Origin: Rhizaria sp. SCN 62-66
Lineage: Eukaryota; Rhizaria, unplaced
Reading direction: 5' to 3'
Assembly (NCBI GenBank): GCA_001724265.1
Contig: MEDY01000438.1
Location: 1 to 22,593, forward strand
DNA: 22,593 bases
The stretch's first letter is position 1. The number at the start of each line of letters is the position of its first letter. Shown here one piece after another: positions 1-10,853 of the stretch. The translations under genes were made by a program, and so were the position numbers. The notes beneath the pieces are model-generated. The model had not been told where the DNA came from and searched no databases. It saw only the letters and a program-made list of their open reading frames with translations.

Positions 1-711
1 TAGTTTGACTGCAAATTGGTGGGCAAACCGGTGTTTTGACCGAAGACCACTGTGAAAAAGTGACTGGGAAAACAGCTAAATTGATCAGATCTCCGCATAA
101 TAACGTCCTCAAAATAAGACAGTAGAGTATAATGTGTTTATTAGCAATTGAAATGTTGTGCACGAACTAAAACCCAGTTTTACGACATATCCATCAAGAT
201 TTCGTCAATAACAGCAATCGGCCCAATTTGTGCCCCCCCTGTAACACTTGAGAACACAAGATGCAGCAAACAAGATGAAAGGGCTAGAATAGGATTATCT
301 CAGTAACAGAAGACCTGTCCGCATTAGGACAATAAATAAAAATGCTTGCACAGCTACATACTCACATATTGCATTTAAACAGTGACGCAGCAGCGACAGC
401 TGTGTTATGTTGCGATGCGCCTCTTAGGAATGACACAAACGCAAAGAGCACCACAAGCAAGAAAGAAAGGGAAGAAAAGGAAAAGAAAGCACAACAGTCA
501 TGTAAACAAAAGTTCACAAGAAACAAAAATAAGAAAACAGAAAGAACTAACTGCTTAATACACACTGTTAACATCACATAGTTCCCACAAATCACATCAA
601 AATGGCTGCATCCATCCTCAGACTGACTCGCTCAGCTAACTAACTGACTGTCTCGCATCGCCTCGCATCGACTCGACTCAACTCACCCACCCACGTCAGG
701 CACCCCTCGGC
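1..711. other. 3' flank of the SulP gene, no gene seen
   Basis: The sequence is AT-rich, with a Lys-rich open frame on an A-rich strand at 342-581 that looks like composition only. At about 640-690 there are short imperfect repeats of the CTCGCATCG/ACTCGACTC type. No AATAAA for the minus strand lies close behind the SulP stop; the nearest (plus-strand TTTATT) is at 136-141, about 570 bases away. Confidence 0.5.
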
Positions 712-3700
712 TCACACGTTGCCGAGCGCGCCGCCGTAGCTCCCGCCGTAGCCGGCGGCGTCGATGCTGGGGTTGGCGGCTGTGCCGACCATGGCCAGGT
801 GCAAGTAGCGCAGCACGACGTCGTCACCCCAGCGCGCCATCCGCACCAGCGGCGCCGCGGCACCCGCCAGCCGCACCGCGGGCTCGCGCGCCTTGGCCTC
901 GGCTAGCTTCGCGCGCAACGCGGCCGGGTCGTCGCTGTCGCTGTCACCGTCGGAGTCCTCCTCCAGCGCGGTGAAGCTGCTCCGGTTAGCCATCGAGCTG
1001 CCCCGGGACCGGCTGCCGCCCGCCGCGCCACCCGCGCCGCCGCCGCGGAGGCTCGCGCTCGTCCCCGGGGCGCTACTGCGGGCGCCACTCGGCACGCCGC
1101 CCGTGGCAAAGGCTGGCGCCGTGGCTGCGTTGTAGCAGCGCGCGCCGCGGTCGCGTCTGGCGTCGTCGTCGCAGTCGTCGTCGTCGCTGCAGCCCTCGCC
1201 ACCGCAGCCGTCGTCGTTGCCGTCCAGGTCCAGGTCCTCGTACCCGTGGAGGTTGCCGCTCTCAGTCGCACGCGCGGTCGCACCGGCGCCGCCCGCGCTG
1301 CCACCGTTGGCGAGCGCGACCGCGGCGCGGTAGCGGGCGCAGAGCGTCCGGAAGCCGCGGTACCATTTGCGCCAGGCGCGGCGCTGCTGCTCGTGCGAGC
1401 GGGCAAGCGCGGCGAGCGTGGCCAGGGCCTTGCCAAACACGGCCGCGTGCGAGAGGTCGTGAAACAGCAGCGAGGAGATGGCGGGTATGATGCTCGTCGC
1501 GGGCACCGTCGGCAGCGGCACGGCCTCCGCGGCCGGCGCAGCTACCGGGCTCGCCCTGAGAGTGGTGGTGGCGGCGTCTCTCATGCCGCTGTGCACTGGG
1601 CTTGCGTGTTCGGTCGGGCTCAGCGGGGTGGTGAACGTCGTGTTGCCGCCCTGCACGCGCATCTCGATGTCGCTGCTGTGCGCCGCCTTGTTGCTGCTGC
1701 TGCTGAGATTGACAGCAGAGGCAGTGGCAGCGTCAGCAGCAACGGTGCTCATGTTGCTGTTGTTGTTATTGTTATTGCTGATGTTACCGTTGAGGTCGAT
1801 CTGGCTCTGCCGGCGGCTGCTGTGCGCGCTCGTCCTGACGGCATTCTCAGTCTCGCCCAGCAGGAAGCGCATGATGCGCGTCTTGAGCCCGACAAAGAGG
1901 TACACAACGACGTCTTTGTTGCGGTTGAGCAGGCGCTTCATCATGGTCAGCGACGTGATGTCGACGCTGTTGATGCCGTGCGCGTTTATCACCGTGACCA
2001 GCCGCAGCCCCGCGGGCAGCGCGCTGCGCCAGCGCACGGCCGCGCGCTGCGCAGTCAGCGAGTCGGGCGGGAAGATGTGCTCGGGGCGCAGCGCGAGCGC
2101 CGACGGGGACCGGAACAGGAACGGAGCGCTGCCGCCGCCGCCGCCGCTGCTGCTGCTATCGAGAGTCGAGCCGCTGGGGATGTGCAGAGAGAGCGCGCCG
2201 TTGGCAGCGTTGGCGTTGCTCTTGTTGCTGTTGTTGTTGATGATGCGCAGCGAGCTGCTGGGGGTGCGGCCGAGCGGCAGCGTGCCATGCTGTTGTTGGT
2301 CCTCGCTCGTCTCGTCGTCGCCGTGGGCGTCACCGCGGGGGCCGCCGTGGACCGCAACAGCGCCGGCGTCCTCTGCGGTACCAGCATTACCAGCGGAAGG
2401 ATTGGGGGCCGCAGAAGTCTTGCCAGCAGCGGCGTTAGCGATCTTCCTGCTGCTGTCGACAGCGTTCTTCTTGTTGCGCTTCGCATTCGCCTTGGTGTTG
2501 GGCTGGTTGCTCGCAGCATAATACGGGTGGGACCCGTACGTGCGGCTATTGTGCGCAGCAACGGCGGCCGCGGCCGCGGCGGCCGCGGCGAAGGCGGTGT
2601 CGAGCGTGGCCATCAGCTCCTGCTTGCACTTGAGGGCGACGTTATTTACGCTCACAACAGATAGACTTCCGGAGTTGTCGCTGTTGCTGTTGTTGAGGGC
2701 GCTGCGCTTGGGGTTGTGTGCGGTGTGAGCCGCTGTCGTGTTGTGCGCGGCAGCAATAGCGTCCTCGGCGGCTTCGAGCGATCTCAACAGAGCGAGCTTT
2801 CTATCGACGAGACCAGTCAGCTTGGCGTAGAAAAAGTCCTGGTTCGCGAAGTGAAGCCTACAAAAGTGCAAGAAGAAAACATGGAATACAAGTGCGAGTG
2901 CTATCAACGTTTTCATAAAATGAAAAGAAAAGACAAAATAGACTCAAATAAATCTCAAATATGTCTAACTACTACAGTTTCATTCAAGAATAAGCACTGC
3001 GAAGATTAGATAACGTACCGTGCGTCGAAGCGGAAGACGAGGAGGCTGGGGTCGTCGCGCGCCTCTGGATACTTCTCGACGGACTTGAACTGTTCGGTGC
3101 CGGGGAGGCGGCCCAGGACGCGCGTGCCGGGGCGCGCGGTGTGGAAGAGCAGGACGATGATGGAGATGGCAAAGGCGGCGATGACGCCCCACTGCGAGTC
3201 GACAGCTAGCGTGACGAGGAAGGGGACAAGGTACGACACGGACTCGATCGGGGACACAAACCAGAGGTGGTAGGAGTAGGGCAGCTCCATGAGCATGCCG
3301 CGGAAGCTGGAAATGACGACGGAGGACAGGATGGCCTTGGGCAGGTGGAACAACAGCGGACCAGCGACCATGACGCAGAGCAGCACGACCGTGGCCAGGA
3401 AGAGGTTCCAGAGGATCGTCGCGGGCTTGAGCTGGTTGGTGACGGCGGAGCGTGAGAGCGACACGCACGGCATGTAAGCCGAGAACATCGACCCGACCAT
3501 GGCGGACACCCCCAGCGCACGCATCTCCTGGTCGGGACTGATGGTGTAGCCGTTCTGCGCCGCGATCTGCTGCGAAGTCGCCACCGAGACGATGTCCACC
3601 ACGAGCGCAAGGATTAACGCGCCGCCGATCTGAGAGGCGAAAGAGCCCAACTTGGGAAACTGCGGCGTGGGAAAGCCGTCCTTGATCTTGCCGACAATGC

Positions 3701-4919
3701 CGACGTCGAAGTTGTCGTGGAAACCCGCCAGGTAGGAGATGAGCGTGGCGACGATGATGAGCAGGATCTGCGACGGGATGGGCTTCTTGAGCTTGCGGCG
3801 CTTGGCCCAGATGTCGATATACATCAGCACGGACGTGGCAATAAGCCCAATAAGCAGCGCGGCAACGTTAGTATTGTTGATGTGGCCGAAGATGCGGATC
3901 CACGCCTCAAAGAAAGACGCGTCGGCCGCGAGCTTGATCTGGAAGAAAGCTGAGGCCTGCGACGTGATGATGTTGAGCGCGCTGGCCATAAGAAAGCCCT
4001 TGACAGCGGGCTCGGAGATAAGGCTGGAGATCCACCCGCAGCGCAGCAGCCCGAGGAGCGCGAGCAGCATGCCCGCCCAGAAGGAAAAGGACAGCGCGCC
4101 CTCGAGCACGAGCGCCGTGATTTCAGCCTGGTCCGTCATGCTCGCGATCTCGGGGAACGCCGAGAGGATCTGCTGGCCCAGGATCAGCGACGCTACGGCA
4201 AACGGGCCGACCGAGGCCTCAGTCGACGTCCCCATCATCGTGTACATGATCACGGGGAAGAAGGACGCGTACAGCCCGTACTCGGCCGGAAGCCCGACCA
4301 GCGGCGCGTACGACAGGCCCTGAGGGATCATGATGACCGCGAGCGTGAGCCCTGTCAGCACGTCGCGCTGCAAGTGCGCAAACGAGTAGCTGTTGCGGAA
4401 GTCGTAGCCGAAGATGGGGAACGTGCCCTTGATCACGTCCGCGGCGGTGAGCGAACTGAAGTACTGGGACGCGCTGCGGCGGAACGAAGTCCACGCAGTG
4501 GGCTGCTGGCGCGAAACGAAGCGGGACGAGAACTCCGACGCCGTGGACATAATCGTGTTAATCTCAACGCCCCCGTTGACGCCGCCGACGGCGCAGTCCG
4601 CGCTGCTGCTGCCGTGGAGCGCGGCGTCGTGGTAGCTGCGCGGGGAGAGAGAGACCGCGGCATCGTCGTCGTCGTCGTCGTCGTCGTCGCTGTCGTAGCC
4701 GTAACGGCTGTCGGGACTGGGGGCGGCAGCGGGGTACGAGGCGTTGCTGGCAGTAGTCTTGGCGCTGTTGTTGCTGGGGATCGCGGCGCTGTTGTTGGTC
4801 ACAGTCGCGGTTGAGTTTGTGTTCGGGATGGCGCTGTTGCTGGGAAGCGATGCAGAAACGGGGATTTGCTGCGGATGTGCGCCGTCTTCAGCGGCAGGAG
4901 TGCCAGATGCGGGCTCCAT
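712..4919 (-). CDS. SulP/SLC26-type anion transporter with split STAS domain (2 exons, 1348 aa)
   Basis: Exons are 4919-3019 and 2857-712, joined through a split Arg codon (CG|G, residue 634); the stop is TGA. The product should move sulfate or another anion across a membrane. Residues 1-140 are a low-complexity, probably cytosolic leader with nine Asp at about 78-86. From about 184 to 600 there are many hydrophobic segments, including the SulP hallmarks IMIPQGLSYAPLVGLPAEYG and YASFFPVIMYTMMGTS near residues 196-232. The Lys/Arg usual after that GTS is Thr here. The STAS domain starts at about 622 (LLVFRFDARLHFANQDFF), resumes at 917-968 (VTVINAHGINSVDITSL, then VVVYLFVGLKTRIMRFLLG) and ends at about 1093-1112 (SSLLFHDLSHAAVFGKAL). 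Inserts of about 240 and 125 residues rich in Ala, Asn and Ser separate the pieces. A basic helix and an acidic tail follow. ATG 4919 is the first ATG of the frame; upstream codons are open but hold no ATG. Family assignment is firm; the substrate is not. Confidence 0.93.
2858..3018 (-). other. Intron of the SulP gene (161 nt)
   Basis: On the minus strand the intron starts GTACGTTATC and ends TTTTGTAG. It interrupts codon 634 after its second base. Joining the exons restores the typical STAS opening FDARLHFANQDFF, which supports both boundaries. Without splicing the first exon hits TAA three codons past the donor. The intron is AT-rich compared with its exons. Confidence 0.93.
4662..4688 (-). 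repeat. GAC trinucleotide run encoding 9 aspartates
   Basis: Eight GAC codons and one GAT (minus strand) encode nine Asp in the N-terminal cytosolic leader of the SulP protein. Confidence 0.93.
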
Positions 4920-5748
4920 GTGATGTGTAGGAGCCGGCAAACGGCAGGGCAGAGCTTAGAGCTGCGGTGGTGCTGCGCGAGACCAGCTCGGAGCGAAGGG
5001 ACTTGCCGGGTGTTGCGGTACTGCGAGCGGGACGCAGATTGAGTGGTGTTTGATGATAACAAGTGTGCAAGAGTGCTAGGTCATAAAAAACGTAGAAAAT
5101 AACAATTTAAATCAAGTAGCCATGAAGAACGAGTGAGATTTGCGAAATATATGGTGGTTATGAAGCGAAGAGTCGAGGTCTGGGTGAGAGCGCGAGACTG
5201 TGGTCATGAGCAAATGATGAATGCAGATACAGCGGCCAAGATCGGCTCTGATTTAAAAGGAAATAAATATAAATACATAAAAACACGCTTTTTCCCAAAA
5301 AACGGTTAAAATGACGACAATGACGATCTAGAAACCGCCAGATGCACTTGTAAACCTGACTTAACAGCCGATTGTGGTTGAGATGCATTGAGGCACGCCT
5401 CGTCTCGTCAGTCCAGTCCGGTCAATTTTTGACGAACCGCCTTTGATGGCGCTGCTGGCCACAACAGCACTGCAACAGTCAGCAAGCGAACACATAAAGA
5501 TGCCGTGAATAAAGGGGTCGCAGCGATCGTGAGACGCTGTCAAAGTCACGTGCGACCTCGTATCGGTCGAGTTCTACACTTAATCAATTTTGTAAATTAA
5601 ACATATTCTTCCAAGGACATTCTATCTAGTCCACGCGACTGCACCTACTATCCGCTTCGCCCAGCCTGCCGCCCTGGCTCACCTTCCCACTCTCTCTCGA
5701 TCCCTCGACCACACACTCACTGCTGCGCTCTGCCTGCTGCTGCACAGA
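4920..5748. promoter_or_regulatory. Divergent intergenic region between the SulP and GYF genes
   Basis: This 829-base stretch separates two head-to-head start codons and should hold both promoters and 5' leaders. It contains no convincing gene. A very AT-rich patch lies at about 5250-5300. A palindromic CACGTG (E-box type) is at 5547-5552. A pyrimidine-rich stretch, about 5640-5745, precedes the GYF-gene ATG and resembles the CT-rich leader in front of the RING gene. No TATA box could be assigned with confidence. Confidence 0.5.
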
Positions 5749-8061
5749 ATGTCCCAGCCCAGCGACGCCTCGCGCGGGGGCAAGTACGTTCCCCCGCGCG
5801 CCCGCGACGTCACCGACGACGGATTCACCCTCGTCGCAAACACCCGCCGCAACGCTCCCCGTAACAACAGTAGCAATCCTAGCGACAGCAGCAGCAACGC
5901 GACTGCCTCTGCCTCTGCCGGTGGCGCCCCTAGTGGTAGTCGCTTCACGCGTCCCACCTCCGGCGCCGCCACCCGCCGCCCCAACAACAGCAACAGCAGC
6001 GGTAGCAGCAGCTCTCACAACGCCGCTGCGAGTGGCGCCAACGCCCACGCAAGCTCCGCCGCCGCCTCCGGCAGCACTAGCGGCGCTGCCGCGGTGATCG
6101 CGCTGACCGCGGCGGCGTCCCCGTCGCTTGGCGCAGCGTCCCCGCCCTACGCGGCGTCGGATGTGCGCTCGCTGGTGCACTACGAGTCCGCCACCGCCAC
6201 CTCCCCGCCCATCGGCGCCACGCTCGCGCCTTACGCCATGGGCGAGGTCAACCCGACGAAGCCGATGTACACGCGCGCGCAGATGCTCGGCATCTACACT
6301 AGCATTGCCTCGAGCGTGCCCGCCGCCGTCGCACCCGTCGCGGCCGACTCGGCCGACAGCAACGCCAACGCCAACGCCAACGCCGCCACGATGCTGATCG
6401 CGAGCGCCGACAGCGCGCGCATCCCACTGCTGTCGACGTACGCGCCCGAGAGCCTGGCCGCGCTGCCCGACGTCGTCTCTGCGCTGGCGCTGCCGCCCGC
6501 GCTGCTCCTCCCCGAGCCCGCGCAGTCGCGGCTCCGCGGCGCGCAGCGCTCGACCGCGGGCGCGCACGGCGCTCACGGTCACCTGCCGACGGGCAAGTCG
6601 CCCGCAGTGCGCCCCCGCGGCGCCTCGGCTGCGCCCTCACCGTGGCTCGCCGCCGCCACCCCCGCCGCGCAGAGCAACCAGAACGCAACCGCCCACAGTC
6701 AGGCTCACAACAACGGTCAGCAGCAGGCGGTGGCGAGTGGGTTCGGTGCCTCTCTGTCGCACCTCGCTCCCTCTCAACAACAGCTCAAGCAGCAGCAGCA
6801 GCAGCGGCAGGTCGACTCTCTCTCCGCTTTCTCGCTCGATAACAGCAGCAGCGCCGGCCTGGCCGGGCTCCCTGCGGCCGCCAGCGGCGCCATGTTCCCG
6901 CAGCTGGGCGCCCCCGAGCTCACGATGGGCTTCTCGGCCATGTCCATCGGCTCGGCCGCCGGCTCTACGCCGGGTTCGGTCACTCACGGTCTCAACCTCG
7001 ACCTCGGCCAGTCTCCGCAGCAGCCGCTGCAGTCGCTCCAGTCGCTCCAGAGCATGGCGGGGCACGGCATGGGGATCTTCCCCATGGGTGCGGGCCTGCT
7101 CAGCAGCGGCGGCGTGCCCGGCAGCGCCGAGACGCTTTATGCGGCGGCTTTCCACCCGGCGACGCCCCCCGCCGAGGCGCTGGCGCTTCTCTTCGGTCCC
7201 GCCGCCAGCCCGCTGTCGCCCCCCGCCGCGCAGTTCATCCTCACCTCGGCCCGCATCCTGCGCCACGGCCGCGAGCTCTACGCGCGCACCATGCTCGCCT
7301 CGCGCGGCGCGCCCGCGGTCGAGGCGCTGGGCACGGTGCTGCAGACGCTTGCCACCATGCTCACGCGGCTCCCGCGCCCGCGCTTCGGGCCCAGCGCCGT
7401 CATGGCCGCCATCACCTACGCCGCGACCGTGCAGCAGCACGAGCTTGCGGGGCTCGTCCCGCCCACCGCGGCCTTCCCGCCCGAGGCGCTTGCGGCCGCC
7501 GCGGAGGCTGGCTGGCGCTACCGCGACCCCGTTGGGGCCATCCAGGTGCGTTCTCTTTCCTCTCATCAACCCAACACTTCTTTAAGTTCTTTTGAGGGCA
7601 AAGATAACTTTATTATTCGTATTTGACAATTTGATGTGGTGCTATGTTGAATTCCTAAATTAAATTCTGCTGCTTCACTTCAATTTACGTTCATTATATG
7701 GCGATATACTCATCACATCTTGTCCCCTTGCTTTACTCTTTGCTTTGCTCAGGGCCCGTTCCCGTCGGCGTCGATGGCCGAGTGGTGGGAGCAGCGCTAC
7801 TTTCCGCACGACCTGCCCCTGCAGCTGGACGACAACGACCTGATCCCACTGGACGTGTGGTTCATCCACGGCCTGCCCGCCTTCCTGCCCGAGGTGCCCC
7901 CGGCGTTCCTGCCCTACGCCGCCGTTACGGCTGAGGTCGCGGCCTTCATGGCCGAGCTCAACCAGCAGATCCACCGCGCCACGGTCATGCAGATGCAGCA
8001 GCAACAGCAGCAGATGTTCAACATGAACAGTCTGGTCATGCAGCAGCAGCAGCCTCAGCCC

Positions 8062-8094
<33 letters not shown>

Positions 8095-8627
8095 TCCCAG
8101 GCCCCGCCTGCTGCTCAGTCCGTGCAGAGTGTGATCTCCCCGCTTAAGATGCCGCAGCCGGGCACCGGCCAGACCATGGCCGGCATGCTCTCCAAGAAGC
8201 TCGGCGTCACCGCCAGCACCAGCGCGCTCCCACAGTCTCAGTCTGGCTCGAGCTCCGGTGACGCCATCTCGCCCTCTAGCGCCAACGCCTTCGCGGGCGC
8301 CGCAGTGCCCGCCGACGACGACGACGATGATGATGACGTCATCGGCAACCGCCTGCCGCAGCCGGTGCAGTACGACTCGCTGGCGGGGCTGTCGCTGGGG
8401 CGCATTCCCAGCGACGACGCCGACGCGGCCTCCGCGCCCACCTACCGCGCCGCGCAGCAGCTGCAGCAGCAGCAGCAACAGGCTCAGCCGCAGCGCGGCG
8501 GCGAGGACGACGCCAAGACTGCCGCCGCCACTGCGCAGCAGCAGCAGCAGCAGCGCGAGCAACAGGCGGCGCTGGCGGCGGCGCGCGAGGCTGCCAAGGT
8601 CGCTCAGCGCGAACGCGAGCTGAAGCA

Positions 8628-8671
<44 letters not shown>

Positions 8672-10242
8672 CTAAGTCTGCCAAGGCTACTGCGGCTACC
8701 GCAAAGCCCGCTGCGACTGTCCCTGCTGCCACTGCGGCTGCTGCGGAGCCCAAGGTTGATAAGGTTTTGGAGGCGGCCCTGCGGAGCGCGTGGGCAGCCC
8801 CGAAGCCCCCGGCGACGGCTGACGCAGGCAAGTCGTTCGCCGAGCTGCAGCGCGAGGAAGAGGACCGGATGCTCGCCGCGCGCCGCCAGCGCATGGAGGC
8901 CGAGGCCGCCGCCAAGGCGCGCGCGCAGGCCGAGGGCAGCGTCTCGATTGCTGCACTTATTGCCGGCAACGCTGGAGCCGGTGCCAACTCCAGCGGCAGC
9001 GGCTGGGGCGTCCTGTCGCAGTCGCATGCGACCGGTGCGAGTGGCGCGGCCGCGCCGCCCGGCGGCTTCCCCGCGCTCGGCGGCGGCGCCAGCGCAAAGC
9101 AGCAAAAGCAATCCGGCGCTGCTGCTGCTGCTGCTGTTGTCGGCGGCAGCGCCAATAGCGTCAAGCCCCCGGTCTCGCTCGCCTCCCTTGTCACCCCCGC
9201 CAAGGCTCCCCGCACCCCCGCCGCCGCCGCCGCCGCCGCCACCGGCGCCGGCGCCGGCTCTGGCTACAGCGGTCTGGCGGCGGCGTCCCCCGCGTCGTCG
9301 CTGACGGCGATCTCGCAGGCGCAGCGCGTGGGACTGGCTCTGGGCCGGCCGACGATCCCGCCGCCCGTGGCCGCCGCCATCCCGCGTCAGGTCCTCACGC
9401 CGGCACACGCGCATCGCAGCGTCTTGGGCCACGCGCCCCTCGACGGCGACGACGACGGCGACAGCGGCTTCGCGCGCGAGCTGTACGGCGGCGGCGGGGG
9501 CGCGTTCTGGGAGAGCGCTCCGACCGTCGAAGGCATCAACGCTAGCGCCAGCGCGGGCACGCCGAAGGCTGGGAACAAGACTGTCTCTGCTGCTTCCGCT
9601 GCGACTACGCCCGCGCAGAGCGCCAAGGCCAAGAAGGCTGCGACGGCGAAGCGGAGCTGGCACATGTCGGCCGAGATGTGCGCGTGGAGCAACAGCGCGC
9701 TGGCAGCGCTTACGGGGCTCGACGACAACGCCGCGTTCCACGAGTACTTGCAATCGCTGTCCTCTGACACGCTCGTCTACGACGCGATCGTGGCCAACAC
9801 CGGCGACGTGGCGTTCGCGGAGGAGTTCCTGACGCACAAGGAGTTCGACAGCTGTGCTGAGAAGGTCGGCAGCGCAGGCGCGCCCGCTGCCGCCGCCGCG
9901 ACCGCGACCGGCGCCGCGGCGGCCGGGGGCCAGCAGAACAAGAGCAAAAAGCAGCTGCAGCAGGAGGCTGCGGCGGCGGCGGCGGCGGCGGCGGCGGCTG
10001 CGGCGGCGGCCAGTAAGGCCAAGGCCGCCGCAAAGGCGCAGGCGGCCAAGTCGAGCGCGTTTGCCTTGCTCGGCGACACCACCGACGAGGAGGAGGGCGA
10101 GGACGCCGCCGCTGCAGCTGCTGCTGCTGCTGCTGCCGCCGCTGCGGCTGCTGCGAAGGGTGGCAAGGGCCAGCAGCAGGGCCAGCAGGGGCAGGGCAAG
10201 AAGAAGAAGGACGACTGGTTCAAGAGCAACAAGCGTAAGTAA
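5749..10242 (+). CDS. GIGYF/SMY2-like GYF-domain protein (2 exons, 1428 aa)
   Basis: Exons are 5749-7545 and 7753-10242, phase 0, stop TAA. The GYF domain spans about 589-625: WRYRDPVGAIQ, then GPF at 600-602, M607, W610 and RYF at 614-616, fitting W-x-Y...GPF-x4-M-x2-W-x3-GYF except that Gly is Arg. GYF domains bind proline-rich ligands. Residues 174-180 (YTRAQML) match the Y-x4-L-hydrophobic eIF4E/4EHP-binding motif and resemble the corresponding GIGYF motif. About 1234-1300 (EMCAWSNSALAALTGLDD, then FHEYLQSLSS and AFAEEFLTHKEF) recalls the helical C-terminal region of GIGYF proteins. The N-terminus has GGKYVPPRAR. Low-complexity linkers include 15 Gln at 8626-8670, QAQAQA, Asp and poly-Ala runs. 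The C-terminus is Lys-rich (KKKKDDWFKSNKRK). The inferred role is a cytoplasmic scaffold linking cap-binding proteins to translational repression or mRNA decay. The family call is strong; the role is by analogy. Confidence 0.88.
6268..6288 (+). other. Putative eIF4E/4EHP-binding motif in the GYF protein
   Basis: The codons read Y-T-R-A-Q-M-L (residues 174-180). This follows the Y-x(4)-L-hydrophobic rule for eIF4E-family binding, with Met in the Leu position as in the GIGYF 4EHP-binding motif. It lies N-terminal to the GYF domain, as in that family. It is one of few ordered-looking stretches in a low-complexity region, which suggests constraint. Confidence 0.6.
7546..7752 (+). other. Intron of the GYF gene (207 nt)
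   Basis: The donor is CAG|GTGCGTTC and the acceptor TTGCTCAG|GGC, phase 0. It sits exactly inside the GYF domain, and splicing restores the contiguous VGAIQGPFPSASMAEWW. It is the only donor in the window that is GTGCGT and not GTACGT. The intron is AT-rich and would otherwise introduce TGA at 7624. Confidence 0.93.
8062..8094 (+). repeat. CAGGCT hexamer repeat (Gln-Ala repeats)
   Basis: Five and a half perfect tandem copies of CAGGCT encode alternating Gln and Ala within the GYF protein. The perfect DNA identity suggests recent slippage, beyond mere selection for composition. Confidence 0.9.
8626..8670 (+). repeat. CAG-rich microsatellite encoding 15 glutamines
   Basis: Fifteen in-frame Gln codons, all CAG but one CAA, lie in a probable charged helical region (RERELK precedes it, AKSAK follows). 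It is likely length-variable between individuals. Confidence 0.95.
9966..10013 (+). repeat. GCG-rich tract encoding poly-alanine
   Basis: A run of GCG/GCT/GCC codons encodes a poly-Ala stretch near the C-terminus of the GYF protein. A second Ala tract follows at about 10108-10155. Both alternate with Lys/Gln-rich segments, consistent with an Ala-rich helix. Confidence 0.85.
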
Positions 10243-10853
10243 GCACTTTGACGAAATGTGTTCAGTCGCCGACGTCAACTAGCTACGTGTTTTAACTCCT
10301 TTTTTATTGCGGTGTTTAAAACAGTAATTTTTGAATAAATCTGTATAGTTGAACATCTCCGCCAGTAATAACAATGTTAGCTACGTCTGATTCGTCGGCC
10401 GTAAGACTCGCACAAGCACACCAGAAAAAGCAATGTGTTCCCCATATAAAAAGCTGCCTGAGCTACGTTGTGGCTGCTATGACGAGGAGTTCGTCGCGAA
10501 CAATTCGTCACTGGTCATTGATTCCTTCACTAGTTATGTTGTCTCACGTTGTTGATCATGCGACTCGACTCTTGTTGATATAAGAAGTTGATACAAATAT
10601 AAATTATGATTCTATTGATACGGATAATACTAAAGAAAATTGTAAAATAAACGAAAGTTAAGCCGAAACAGGCTCGTGATTAAGTGACTAAAAAACGCGT
10701 GAAAACTTAACCCACAAAAGCCCACTTAACATCTTCCCACTCCTCGCGTGAAAGCTGTACACGCAGCAGCCGCGATCGTTTGCCTGCAAAGCCATTGAGA
10801 GAACTAATGCTGATGTTAATGTTTTTGTTGGTTTGTTGTGATTGTGGTTTTGC
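10243..10853. other. Convergent intergenic region, 3' flanks of the GYF and Mic12-like genes
   Basis: The region lies between two convergent stop codons and should hold both 3' untranslated regions. Apart from the AATAAA at 10334, and a TTTATT at 10303-10308 that would read as AATAAA for the minus strand, I see nothing. Short open frames here lack the GC-rich codon style of the genes. Confidence 0.5.
10334..10339 (+). promoter_or_regulatory. Possible polyadenylation signal of the GYF gene
   Basis: AATAAA lies about 92 bases after the GYF stop codon, in AT-rich sequence. No such hexamer was found at similar distance behind the other plus-strand genes, so its use here is only plausible. Confidence 0.4.

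Noticed and set aside
342-581. Lys-rich plus-strand frame and its antisense counterpart
   Set aside because: It sits on an A-rich strand 3' of the SulP gene and lacks the GC-rich codon style of all real genes here.
1246-2664. Plus-strand open frames opposite the SulP second exon
   Set aside because: Compositional shadows with Arg/Ala-rich nonsense products; the minus strand encodes the STAS pieces.
4938-4940. TTG as an upstream start for the SulP protein, seven codons before the ATG
   Set aside because: Eukaryotic genes rarely start at TTG, and a good ATG is available at 4919.
5626-6582. Minus-strand frame of 318 codons opposite the start of the GYF gene
   Set aside because: Gly/Arg/Val-rich product typical of reading a GC-rich gene backwards; it has no recognisable motif.
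7675-10278. Long minus-strand open frame (867 codons) antisense to the GYF gene
   Set aside because: It is an antisense shadow of GC-rich, repeat-rich exon 2. Its product is Arg/Leu/Gly low complexity, while the plus-strand frame carries the GYF domain.
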